Shown here in pieces: positions 22,819-33,777 of a stretch of 64,000 nucleotides of DNA (position 1 is the first letter of the stretch; the number at the start of each line of letters is the position of its first letter). The notes under the pieces were generated by a model. That model was not told the origin of the DNA and searched no databases. It saw only the letters and a list, made by a program, of their open reading frames with translations. The stretch comes from Pseudevernia furfuracea (taxonomy: Eukaryota > Ascomycota > Lecanoromycetes > Lecanorales > Parmeliaceae), in contig JAIUPT010000032.1 of NCBI GenBank assembly GCA_022315425.1, positions 670,501 through 734,500 of the forward strand. Reading direction: 5' to 3'. The translations under genes were made by a program, and so were the position numbers.

Positions 22819-25167
22819 CTCGGTTCCATCAGGAAGTGCACCATTCCGGGAAGTGCACCACTTAGGGTTAGGGCTCTACCCCACAAACCACCTCACAACT
22901 TCATATATATTATTCGGTCACTCTTTTGCGGCTATTCGATAACTACTTAATGAGACTATTCGATAACTACTTGATGAGACTATTCGGTCACTATTTGGTG
23001 ATCGAGGGCTCGAAGAGAATAAAATTAAAAACGGGGATTTCATATAGTTAGAATTCTTCTTCAAGTATGTCTTCAGCAAAATCAAAGAATTCAGAAGAAC
23101 TATCTAAAGAGATGCGTCTAGATCTCGCAATTGACGAGTATAAACAAGCCTTCTTAGTTTATTATATGAGCTTCGAGTTTATAAAGAAAAAGCGCAAGTC
23201 TTCTGCTAGATCAATTATAAAATAGTATAATCTTATTCATATTATTCTCAAACGACGTATCATTAATAAGACTCAGTCTCGTTAAGAGACTTATAAAAGC
23301 GAGCAACGACTGAGTGACTTAAAGAAGAATACTCTAAAAGCATAAATCTTATAGATAGCGAAGTGAGGCTGATCATCAAGAATCTCTTAGATCAAGTTTA
23401 TAACTTCTGAGCTTCTTATGAACAAGGGAAACTATCGTAAACTAGGTTCTAACTGGGTTTTACGCTTTTTGAGTCGTTATTCGGAGCTGCGAAGTCGCTT
23501 TTCTCAGTTATTAGATAGAGATCGTGCTGAGACTTATCTTATGATTCAAAAAAGCTGATGCGATGGTTTCAGCTTGTGAAATCGACTATTCAGAAGTATA
23601 GTATTCAGCAGAAAGATGTGTACAATATGAACGAGAAAGAATTCGCAATTGAGGCTACTGAAAGATTCAGAGTTGTTTATCACAAATCTAACTTGTAGAT
23701 ATATAAAAACTCAGAATAAAAATCGAGAGTGAGTGTTCTTGATTAAGTGTATCTCAGCGAATAAAAGACTTTTGAGACTATTTATTATCTTCAAAGAGAA
23801 GCGTCAAATGAAGACGTAATATGATGTCTTGAAGGACGAGGATTCTTATATTACTTTGAGCGAGAATAGCTGAACAAACAATGTTTTAGACTTGAAGTGG
23901 TTCGAGAAGTATGCTCAGATACTGTTCTTTTGTATAGAATTTTGACTGATTTTGACTGATTTCTTCAGATACTTTGAGTCACAAACTCGAAGGACTCTTA
24001 AGGGCAAATATCGACTTCTGATATTTGATGAGTATGCATTTCATATTAATAACAAAGTCATTATCTTCTATATCGACAATAATATTATTCTTCTGTGTCT
24101 CCCTTCTCATTTCACTCATATTCTTTAGTTATTAGATGTTAACTTTTTTCAGTTCTTAGCAATAGCGTATCGCAAGCATTTAGAGAAGCATATCAATCTT
24201 GTCAACGAAAAGAATTACTCAATGAACAAATTAGACTTTATTGTCTTGATTCAAATAACGAGAAAGAATACTATAACGAAAAAGAACATCAAGTATTCTT
24301 GAGAAAAGAGTGACTTATTTCTAATTAAGTCACAAATTGTGCTTGACAGAGTGAGACTGAAGATATTAGAACCTTCGAAATCGTCACCCTCAGATATAAC
24401 AGTCACAGCTTTCAATGGCGATTCGATTTCTGTGACCTTTACACCAAGAAATGTGAAGCAAGTGAATCAGCTAGTTCAACGAATCAAGGCTGAAGATCAG
24501 GATCTCGAACTCTCAGAAAAACTTGATAAGATATATAGCTCTGCTCTGATCTCCAGCATCTTACTTTAGAAAACGAATAATTAGCTTCTTAAGGCGGAGC
24601 AAAGAAAAGAAGATAAGGTCAAGCGTGGACAACAACATTATAAGAAAGCAATAATCATGAATCTCGACGTTGTACAGCAACGGAAGAATAATCTGATTAC
24701 AAAGCAATAGATAAAAGAAGATAAGCAATTCGAGCAGCAATTCAGAATCAAAAAGAAGATCACTGTATCACGCTCTATCTCGGGCCCATTAACATCTCTG
24801 GTGCTTGATCTCTCGGGACCCTCGACGCCCTCAAGACAGCAACAATCACAGCGAGGGAGGAGAGGTGAAAGGGCTGAAAGGGCTGAAAGGGGTGATAGAA
24901 GAAGTGATAGAGTTGTTATAGTGATAGAAGAAGTAAAAGAAGAGACTCGAATATCAACTCGTAAAAGACTTATAATAGTCAAAAAACGATAAAGTAGCTG
25001 TTGAAGATATTTATTTAATCTATTCGTAAAATCTAGTCTCTTTCAACATGACTATACTGAGTTGTTATACAATTTTGATAGAATGTTGATATTTTGATGT
25101 TTCTCGAATTTATCGAATTTTAAAGTGGTGCATTTCTCGAAATGATGCACTTTCTGATAAAACCGAG
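22819..25167 (+). mobile_element. second pogo-like transposon nested in the first
   Basis: Flanked by TA on both sides (22817-22818, 25168-25169), with inverted repeats of about 45 bases starting CTCGGTT. The two repeats differ only by C/T or G/A changes, as RIP would leave. It lies inside the outer transposase between its catalytic Asp motif and the LQSLDV motif. The interior is AT-rich. Confidence 0.92.
23067..24992 (+). pseudogene. heavily mutated transposase of the nested element
   Basis: The reading starts MSSAKSKNSEELSKEMRLDL and carries many TAA/TAG/TGA codons. The DDE_1 landmarks remain readable: LLIFDEYAFHI (for DGYxSH), ILLCLPSHFTHIL and a broken LQPLDV reading *LLDV. The C-terminal part keeps frames of 60-76 codons (24339-24569, 24801-24992). 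It is dead. Confidence 0.85.
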
Positions 25168-25884
25168 TATCACGACCGAAGGATCCTTCCTCTATGTTTA
25201 CCTTTTTATACAACACATCTTCTGCAGTCTCTCGATGTGGCAATTTTCGAGCCTTTACAGAAGACATACGGAGACATCGTTAATCGAAAATGCGAGGGTG
25301 AGGTAGACTCTATCAATAAAGACCTTTTTATTGATATCTACACTGAAGCACGAGAGAAGAGTTTCCGTCCCAACGTTATTCAAGCGGGGTTCAAAGCCAT
25401 CGATCTCGTTCCATTGAATCCTGAAGAGGTATATAAGAGACTACCTCAGAGACAAGAGAAGGATTCTTCTGATACTCAAGAACCAGAGCTACCCGAATCA
25501 CTCGCTCCCAAGACTCCCAAGACTAGTCGATAGCTACGTGACCAAATTCAGCTTCTTAAGACTACACATCAGAGTCCCACAACAGAACTTCGACTCCGCA
25601 AATTAGAAAAGAAATTTACCACACTCGAGGCTGACAATATTCTACTAAATTAGCAAAATCGACTGCTTTTTAGTGAGAATCGAGTCAGAAAAATCAAGTT
25701 CAGCTCTCGAAGGCTAATATCAAATGACGATCGTCTCATGACGAAAGAGGCTGCATTGATACAACAAAGAATAACCTCTGACAAAGAACGAGAGCAGATT
25801 CAGAAGACTCGGTTCCGAATTGCTAAGAAGAAGTACCAGAAGTACCTTCGACAGAAGAACTCTCATCGAAAGACACTCCCTAAG

Positions 25885-26090
25885 TGTTACGAGCGTACCC
25901 CGCATCCCTTGGTGACACCTGCCTGTGTTAGCATTCCTTTGTTGACACACTATCCCTTTTAGGCTTAGCGTGCCTTGGCAGGTTCACTCAGCCATACATA
26001 TATGGCCCTCCCTCCCAGTACATAGTTGTTCTGTATCTAGTTGTCTTATTCAATACACCTACATGACTTGACTCTGTACTGGTCCTGACA
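25885..26090. mobile_element. solo LTR inserted in the outer transposase
   Basis: A 206-bp segment begins TGTTACGAGC, ends CCTGACA and is flanked by a perfect 5-bp duplication CTAAG (25880-25884, 26091-26095). These are the marks of an LTR retrotransposon reduced to one LTR by recombination. Discounting the LTR and one copy of CTAAG puts the transposase frames on either side back in the same phase. Confidence 0.9.
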
Positions 26091-26599
26091 CTAAGCATAA
26101 GTTCCTTATTCTGAACTATAGACCAGTGCAGCCAGAAGAGCAACATGATTCTTCTAACGAGATATCTAATTCGAAGGAGAATTTGAAGAATTTGATAGAT
26201 ATCCATGATGCATATCAGAGATCTTCGGATATTGAGTTGGAGGCTAGTGACGAGGAGATAGATGAGGCTACTGACGAGGAGGATAAGCCCAGTGACGAGG
26301 AGATGAAGAAGGCTGATTGAGGAGAAATTGGAGAAGAAGGGTGATGGCAACGTTGTTTCAAGTGGTATTTGGACTATATTCTCTGTATCGCAGCAAGAGC
26401 CTCTCCAAGCTACTCAATTGACTATTTGAAGGCCTATTTGAAGGCCTATTTGAATGTTTTTTAGCCACTACATTACTACTTTACATGACTAAAATAGTGG
26501 AGAAGGCTCTGGAGAAAGGCCTACAGCGACAGCGTTATTCTGGGGAACCCTTGCGGTAGCCCTACCAAATTTGACCAATCATCTCCAAGCCCTAACCCT

Positions 26600-26643
26600 A
26601 GAGTCTCGAAGGCCAGTAAATCTCGTTGACCGGTCAAGCACGT
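26600..26643 (-). repeat. right terminal inverted repeat of the outer transposon
   Basis: 44 bases matching 21719-21762 in inverted orientation, followed by the TA duplication at 26644-26645. Confidence 0.95.
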
Positions 26644-26645
26644 TA

Positions 26646-27109
26646 CCGAGTCCGAAACGTATATAGGGCTCGTAATGCTGGTATCGACACGGCATACATT
26701 TCTCATGTCTTGTCTTGCCAAGAAAAAATCACGAGTCAAGCGAGAAATTATTTCGTCTCCAAATAGCCTCACTGAGCTTCAATGTTTTGCGAATCATGGC
26801 TCGTCAATACTATCCACTCTATCGAAGACGCTCAAGCCAATGCCGTTTGGGTATGTACGCGAAAAAGCTATTCATGCCATTTCCTTCCGAGCCTCGAAAC
26901 CGGTGATTTGAGCATCCGCTGCTTGGAAGACTCCTGAACCCCCTGCAAATGCCGCTCCTATTTCATGCGCCCTAACCACACCCTACTAATAATGCAAACC
27001 TCGCTGCGTCATGGGCACATAGCTGTCGCGAGAAAGAATTGAAACGCGGTCGAATATAGAGGAAAAAGACCTGGGAGATTCCTAGCCTCAAGACTTAGAC
27101 ACATCAAAC
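26646..27109. other. intergenic between the transposon nest and SIZ1
   Basis: 3' flank of the SUMO ligase gene. Small frames near 26675-26911 have no support. Confidence 0.5.
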
Positions 27110-29193
27110 TCATCGTGGCTGCGCGTACTCTTTCGGAGTATAGTTTGGAGTGGCGAAAGGGTTCGAAGATGGTTGTCTTGGAATACCTCCATTGGCTCCA
27201 TTCGTCCTTAAAGGCACATTTCCCAGTCCAGGGAGTCTGGCAGGGCCGCTCGAGGATTTATGGACCAATTGTTGCCTTTTGGGACCTCTTGGTGGATCGT
27301 CGTCCTCATCACTGCTCAGAGTCAAGTCGACTACCTGACCTGCAGATCGCTTATTACTGGACGACGGCTGTAATGGTGCCGAAAAAGTTGACTGTTCTCT
27401 CGACGAGATCGGAGGTGTTCGCATGAATCCTGGCTCCCGCGAGACCTCCGCCTTCACGGAAGTAAGTCGCGGCAGATCTCGGATTTCCACAAGGTCCTCT
27501 TCGCCATCGCTGCTGGTACGTCCATTGCTGGTTCTTGGTGACGGTGCGCCCCCTGCAGTTTGGGACCATGTACCATTTGGCTCAATGGTAACTTGGTCAA
27601 CCGACTTCGGCGTCGATTTCAAGATATCGGCTACGTACCTGCAAATTCGTGTTAGCCACAGTCTATTGATATGTGCAAAAGGTTCACTGACTGGTCGACT
27701 TGCAAATGCTCATAAGCAGCGGCTTTATTACAGACAGGGCAGGTCCATGTGGGGGCTTGCTCTTGAAGTTGAAGGAAAGAAGAGGCGTCGAAACACTGAT
27801 TGTGACTGCAAACCGAAGAACGGCAGGGCACATCGATCCTCAGTGTCGACAATGGGCATTTCAATGACATTATAGAGGATGTTGCCACGATTTCCGCGTC
27901 TTCCGACTTGCTTATCACTAGAAAGCAACGGTCAGTAGTGGCAATACTAATTTTTAGAGTCAAGATAACCTACTCTCACGTACAACTTGCTCTTTCGCTA
28001 TTGTTTTACCAGACTTGAGCTTCGCAACCAGCTCTTCCACAGGATGGCGCTTAACGAGATTGACCACTATCAGAAACCTCTAGTAACCATTAGATATCAC
28101 TCAGGACTCTTGAAATTTCAATACGGGACCGCATCTCTTCGTCACCCAAAAAGACGCACCTTCTTGGTGAGTGCGTATGTAACTACCATGTGATTATCGT
28201 AACCTGTTTTGTGCCGCAACATTTTGGTTATATCCACAGGTCTCGTTGTCCCCGGCTTGTTCTTGAGGCCCCTGAAATTGGCTTTCACTTCATCTTGATT
28301 GATCTTGATCTCAAGTTGGTAAGGGAACTCTATTTCGACTTTTGAGAAGGGCGAGATGGGGTCTGGAGCAGAGTATATCATGGCTCTTGTATAAAGGTCC
28401 GCACTCAGTCTCTCCGCAATGTCGGCACGAAGATTTATTACCAAATCGACTGTATCTCTCGTTTGCTCTCGGGCTGGAACTTTATGATTAATCACGGACG
28501 TCAAAAAAATATGCACCACTGAATAAGAGCATCGGGGGCCTAACCTAACGCACCTTTACAATCTAACACTGGCGACAGAGGCTCCAGTATTGAGTAGAAA
28601 GGGCTGGTTTTGAACTGGGGAGGTCCTGACCTTCTATGAGCACTATAGCTGTAAGAAGGTATCAAGGCTGTACATACTCGGGCCTGTTCCATTCACGTTT
28701 GGGGTCATATTATGCGGTCCAGGTCTCGGAGAGCTACTGAAGGAGTGCTGGTAATGGTTTGGCGCTGGTAGTACTGAGTTATTCGGATACGTACGAGCAG
28801 CAGACGGAGAGGGAGAAAGGCCGATTGGATCCAGTTCTGGGTTATTAACGAGGCTCCGTAGACGACTGAAGCCTTCTATGTCGTTATTGTCTCCATAACT
28901 GTAGAGTTCTGCAAATTACATATAGCAAGGTCAGCTTATCCGATGGCTTATGCAATTTGATGAAGATGATAGCCACAGAAGCCTCCCCCACACAGTTCTT
29001 TTTCGGAAGGACCGATCGAATTGTGAAGCTATCATGAATGAGACTCACTATTGATAATCCGTGTTTGCATAGCAGCTTTGGCGCCTGAGACTGGAAGGCT
29101 TTCCTTTTTCAGGATCGTTTTTAGTTGATTGTTCATCAGTGTCTTCACCTTGGCAGACACAATGTCGGGATTGAGGGGGCCTGCGGAAGCCAT
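27110..29193 (-). CDS. SIZ1: E3 SUMO-protein ligase, Siz/PIAS family
   Basis: Nuclear ligase that passes SUMO from Ubc9 to substrates. Exons on the minus strand: 29193-29049, 28908-28678, 28625-28554, 28473-28160, 28079-27974, 27917-27692, 27638-27110 (540 aa). Domains: SAP (about 1-48, MNNQLKTILKKESLPVSGAK), PINIT (about 150-290, with ANFRGLKNKPGTTRPVDITK), SP-RING (about 300-350, MSLKCPLSTLRIDVPCRS, CSHNQCFDA, TWTCPVCNK) and a SUMO-interacting motif QVVDLTLSSDEDD in the disordered tail. Two splice sites were chosen because nearer AGs would give introns of 30 and 35 bases: introns 28677-28626 and 28553-28474 keep frame and the expected sequence. It is divergent from the DUF2423 gene. Confidence 0.9.
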
Positions 29194-29712
29194 TTTTGAG
29201 CGTTTTGAAGACAATCAGCAGGAAGGGCTTCTCAGCCTGAGAAGGCGAAGGCGCGGGTTGTTGGGACCCAATTTTGACATGTAGAGAGAGAAAAGATTGA
29301 GGAGCGAGTCTCAGATCTTCTTGAACTTCAAGCGTTGCAGTTGAGATAGGCGCTGAGACATTGACGCTGAGAGGGTATCATTGTAGAGGTCGAAAGAGTG
29401 ATTTAACAGTGCGGCGGAAATTCCGCAGATAGAAAAAGCACGTCACTCACTGCTCAACTCTACTAGGACAACCATTCTTTCAAGCATCCACTTTGTTTAG
29501 AAGCATTGAACGTGCACTCAGTTCCGACTTGTCTTCAGATCTCAAATGATTCTCAAATCTTTTTCGCCAGCTGCACACCAAAGAAAAAATCTTTATATAC
29601 AGACCTTCCAGCATCGCCTACTCCATTACTTCATCCCAGCAGCAGAACAGAGTTGTCTCATACAGAAGATACAACGCCACTTTAAACACCGAGATCTACG
29701 TATTTCAGAGGC
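29194..29712. promoter_or_regulatory. divergent promoter region of SIZ1 and the DUF2423 gene
   Basis: 519 bases between two start codons pointing apart. No specific site is assigned. Confidence 0.5.
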
Positions 29713-30270
29713 ATGGCTAAGGGTCTAAGATCGAGTCGGAACAAGGCGAACAAATCAAAGCTACGGTCCAATGTCTTTGGACCCGTGGAAATTGCAAGAA
29801 AAGAGCGATTGTCAGCCAAAACAATTGGGCTCGCCTCGAAGCCCCAGCCAAAACCTGACGAGGACATGAAGATGGCGGATGGAGGAAAAGGTCTGCGCCT
29901 CCTCAAACAGTTGCCACAGACCACAGACTTCTCTGACTCTGTGGACGTCTAGTGACAACGCAAGAGATCCCCGAGGAGCCTGAGGCGCCGGATCCCGCAA
30001 GCGAAGAGGGTAGGCCTTTCTTTCTTCTTCTGAAGACTACGCTTGTAGCTTGAAGGACTAACGCATCTCACTACATCTACAGATATGGACATCGATCAAG
30101 CAAAACAACCCAGCTCTACAACGGAGTCCTTAACCAGAAGCACTAGCCGGGTGCAGAAGCGGGGACGAGGTAAAGCAAGAGCTGCGATGGTGTTTCCTAT
30201 CTACAGAAAAGGAAAGAGGGTTGGACCACGCTTGAGTGCGAGGGAGAGAAAGAAAAGTCTAAGACCTTGA
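29713..30270 (+). CDS. DUF2423 (UPF0642, yeast YBL028C-like) small basic protein
   Basis: Exons: 29713-29890, 29953-30009, 30083-30270 (140 aa). The first 40 residues MAKGLRSSRNKANKSKLRSN begin the conserved DUF2423 domain. The middle is acidic (EIPEEPEAPDPASEE) and the end is basic (RGRGKARAAMVFPIYRKGKR). The yeast relative is nucleolar, so a role in ribosome production is plausible but not shown by sequence. The second exon is read only by splicing; the open frame otherwise stops at 29952. Confidence 0.85.
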
Positions 30271-30682
30271 CACATGTGATTGTTGCCACAATGGGACTGT
30301 ATGCGATGAATTGTGCACCGGTGTCCCATAGATGATTAGCACCAATTTAAAGAGTTGCTATGCTTTATCCTGTTTCAATACGCTCTGGAAGCGAGAAATG
30401 TCCACCCAGACCTCCCAGAGTCCCAGCGGTGATAGGTACTCTACCTAAGCACGGAACGGGCTCCGGCTAAGGCTGACGGGGAATCTTCGGCGCCTTTGCA
30501 AGGGGAAACCACTAAGATAATGCACAATGTATGTCCTCTGAGGTGCTCTACTTACGTGCGGACTGCTTGAGAAACACCAAGTGGTAAAGGTTGCTTGTCT
30601 ATAGGCAATGCCCATACAAAATTCTACCCTTTCATCGGTTGGCAGCCACAGAATGATCACGACGGCCAAGCATGCTCCTGCC
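30271..30682. other. intergenic upstream of GPI7
   Basis: DUF2423 3' region and GPI7 promoter. An in-frame ATG at 30608 could lengthen GPI7 by 25 residues. Confidence 0.5.
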
Positions 30683-33600
30683 ATGTCGCGAAGGCTGTCC
30701 TTACTGCTATTCATCCTAGTAAACCTGCTAATACCCACAGCTATCTTGATCTTTGCCACCGGCTTCTTTCCTTACAAACCTTTTATACCAGGGAGAGCTA
30801 CTTTCCAAGACTTGAACAACGGCGGCCAACTTGCACCAGCACCGTTCGACAAGGTCATATTCATGGTGGTTGATGCGCTCAGAAGGTTGACACCCATCCT
30901 ATATCAGCGTCAATAAATCACACTAAAGCTCCTAGTGACTTCGTCTACTCTTACGAGTCGGGCTTCAACTTTACACAGGCGTGAGCTGTCAATTGGTTGC
31001 ATCCAGTGTCTCTGGAAGCTAAAATTACACTTCTAGCCTCATAAGATCCGGCGCAGCCATGCCTTTCACCGCTCATGCGACTCCGCCTACCATTACCATG
31101 CCCAGAGTCAAAGCAATCACCACTGGATCCATCCCCTCCTTCCTTGATGTCATTCTCAACTTTGCCGAGTCGGACACAACTTCCAACCTTGCAAATCAGG
31201 ATACCTGGCTCTCTCAGTTGAAGGACAAGCAAGGAGGAAAGCTAGTCATGTACGGGGATGATACCTGGCTGAAGTTGTTTCCTGATACTTTTTTTCGTGT
31301 CGATGGTACTTCAAGCTTTTTCGTATCGGTCAGTGGTTGTTCTTTTAGGCAATGTACAATAGAAATAGCAATACTAAGATTCGAATGCCAGGATTTCACC
31401 GAAGTAGATAACAATGTGACGAGGAACATTCCGTCAGAGCTGAAGCGGAGCGACTGGAATGGCATGATCATGCACTACCTTGGCCTTGATCACATTGGGC
31501 ATAAATCCGGGCCACGAAGGTAGCCCTCCTTACTCCTACGAAATCATATTTGGATCAGGAGCACTAACTCACCCAGTCCTCACATGGTTCCAAAGCAGTC
31601 AGAGATGGATGGCATTGTCAAAAAGATATACAGAGCAATTGAGATGGAGGAACACCTCCACTCCACGCTGTTTGTACTTTGCGGCGATCATGGCATGAAC
31701 GACGCTGGGAACCATGGGGGTTCGGCAGAAGGCGAGACCTCTCCAGCATTAGTCTTCATGTCTCCAAAGCTTCAAACCATTTCCAAAGGCTCCGAATGCC
31801 CGGTCGCCTTGCCCGCATCCACGTTCAGCTACTATACCACAGTAGAACAGTCCGATATCACGCCCACCCTTGCTGGCTTAATGGGCTTTCCAATACCGCT
31901 CAACAACTTGGGTGTATTCATACCTGATTTCCTAGGCTTCTGGGATGAAGGTTGGTGGGATCGAAAACAAAAGGTCCGTAAGGGAACCACGGCTGATGAC
32001 CCCTGTAGACGTAAGAACAGGCCTTCTGTTGCAGAACGCTCGACAGATATTAAACGTCGTCCGCGGGACATTCCCAGGACTATCATTCAGCCAAGCCGAA
32101 ACCCTAAATGAGTGCACTCTGGCACAATCTGCTGGAGAAACATTGAGCTGTCTTTGGTCCAACGCAGCAAGCCTAGTGGACGTTCCTGGTCAGATCAATA
32201 CGGCTGCAGCGCTGCATGCGTTGACACGGGTAAGTGACAGGGTGGGCATTCATCGATTCGACTGCTGAACGATCGCAGTTCTCTAAACAGGCCCAAGATA
32301 TTGTGAGCAGCACTGCGAGCAGTTACAACCTGTCGAGACTCGGTATTGGTATTGTCCTAGCTGCACTGGCAACGGTCGCAGGGATAGCGACTGTCTCGAC
32401 AGCCTTGTTCGAAACTCAAGCGACAGGACTGTGGGCCTCATTCGTGTTCATTGCATATGGAATTATGATGTTTGCAAGCAGCTACGTTGAGGAAGAACAG
32501 CACTTCTGGTATTGGGCTTCTTCCAGCTGGCTTGGATGGCTGCTCTTGAAACGGTGGGAATTGCATTCGATCGTAGAGTGTAACTTGCTAATGTCGTACA
32601 GGCGCAATGCTGTGACGTTGCCAGACTCGTTGGAGCCCTTTTTTGCAGCTTCGCTGCTGGTAATTTTGCGAATCGTTCGCGTCTGGAATCAGACAGGTCA
32701 AAAGCATGCTGGGGAACCAGACATCGCAAGGACCGTCCTCCCAGTACACAACATATTACTATGGCTCCTTGTGCTTCTAACATATCTTGATGTTGTTCAA
32801 CGACTCTCGAGGAGGGTCGTCCCATGGGCCTCTCGCCATCTCGCCACAGCAGCTTCCCTAGCTTTGGGCATTGCAGCACTGGGATTTAAAGTCGCGTTCA
32901 CAAAAGCAGATGCGCCAGAACTCCTCGAAGGCCTTGAGTATCTTATTTTAAGACCTATGGAAGAGGCATCGTTGGTAGCTCAAGCAAGGGCTGTATTCAC
33001 GAGTATCGCTATCATGGTATTGCTGACCAGCTTTCCTGCGGTATACCAAAGGATACGAGGGGGGCGAACAGCGAAAGGTAAAGATTAACCCAAGCCTAAT
33101 GGATAATCCGCTCATTGAAAAAACTCCAGATATCTCCCGGCCTCTCCACGACCTCTTCACCCTCTTTCTCCTCACTCAATCCCGAGCCACCAACGTACCC
33201 CTTTTTCTTTTTCTCGAAATACAATACCAAGCGTTGAATTTCCTTCAACTCTCGAGCATAGAATTGACGTTGACGTCTCTGCTCTTTCAATACGTATCAT
33301 TTTTTGCATTTGGCGGTTCTAATGCCATCTCCTCGGTTGATATTTCCAACGCTTACAACGGTATCGATGGATACAACATAGTGGCTGTGGGTGTATTGAC
33401 CTTTTGCGGTAATTGGGCGGGTCCCTTGTGGTGGACGTCAGCGACAGCACTGCTTTTATCCAGGCGAGCTAAGCAGCATCAGAATTGGACCCAGCATCTA
33501 TCTCTGCTCTCTACTTTTGTCTCGAGTAGCCTTCTGTTTATCATGCTTGCATGTACAGCTTTGCGAGCGCATTTGTTCATTTGGACGGTCTTTTCGCCCA

Positions 33601-33704
33601 AGTATCTCTATATCATGGCGTGGAGCATGGGGCAGCATCTCTGTATTAGTATGGGCTATGGTAGCCTGCTTTTCTGGATAGGCTCCTGGCAGAGCGGAGT
33701 TTGA
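30683..33704 (+). CDS. LAS21: GPI ethanolamine phosphate transferase 2 (Gpi7/Las21)
   Basis: ER membrane enzyme that adds ethanolamine phosphate to the second mannose of GPI anchors. Exons: 30683-30885, 30936-30980, 31037-31328, 31392-31519, 31577-31950, 32009-32229, 32279-32553, 32602-33077, 33130-33704 (862 aa). An N-terminal signal anchor (LSLLLFILVNLLIPTAILIF) leads into the alkaline-phosphatase-like lumenal domain: metal-binding Asp in MVVDALRSDFVYS, nucleophile Thr region TPPTITMPR, and LFVLCGDHGMNDAGNHGG. About ten membrane segments follow, ending in FWIGSWQSGV. The start at 30683 is chosen because the signal anchor follows at once; 30608 is the alternative. The intron 32554-32601 is 48 bases and in frame. 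Confidence 0.92.
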
Positions 33705-33777
33705 TAATAGAACACATGTAAAGCTTGAATAGTTGCAAGTCTTGGATAGCTTAGAATTCAGGAATCGGCTCTCAACA

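Larger units (their letters stand above)
21923..26320 (+). pseudogene. broken pogo-type (DDE_1) transposase of the outer element
   Basis: The reading starts MTHKKPPKPDTVDIRKAKAL with a psq-type helix-turn-helix (VPELATQFDVPKSSLYASI). It continues through several stop codons into the catalytic region: YNFDEKD (usually NFDETG), and LLILDDHDSHV, where the usual DGHGSH has both Gly changed to Asp by G-to-A. At 22817 it is cut by the nested element and resumes at 25170 with LPLCLP, LQSLDV and FEPLQKTYGD. It is cut again by the solo LTR at 25885 and resumes at 26096 into an acidic tail ending at 26320. It has stops and two insertions and is not functional. Confidence 0.88.
21719..26643 (+). mobile_element. 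pogo/Fot1-like DNA transposon (outer element of a nest)
   Basis: The two ends are 44-bp perfect inverted repeats (21719-21762 and 26600-26643, beginning ACGTGCTTGACCGGTCAACG), each flanked by TA (21717-21718, 26644-26645), the target duplication of the Tc1/mariner/pogo superfamily. Inside is a broken transposase on the plus strand. The present length of 4,925 bp falls to about 2.36 kb when the nested element (22819-25167) and the solo LTR (25885-26090) plus their duplications are discounted, a normal size for Fot1-type elements. Confidence 0.93.

Noticed and set aside
22860..22880. Interstitial telomere repeat
   Set aside because: Only about one and a half TTAGGG units; not an array.
24339..24569. 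76-codon frame as an independent small gene
   Set aside because: It is a surviving stretch of the nested transposase C-terminal half, in frame with remnants on both sides.
28519..28677. Nearest AG acceptors in the SIZ1 gene (introns of 30 and 35 bases)
   Set aside because: Too short for this genome, and the 30-base one breaks frame. Acceptors at 28626 and 28474 give introns of 52 and 80 bases and the expected PINIT sequence.
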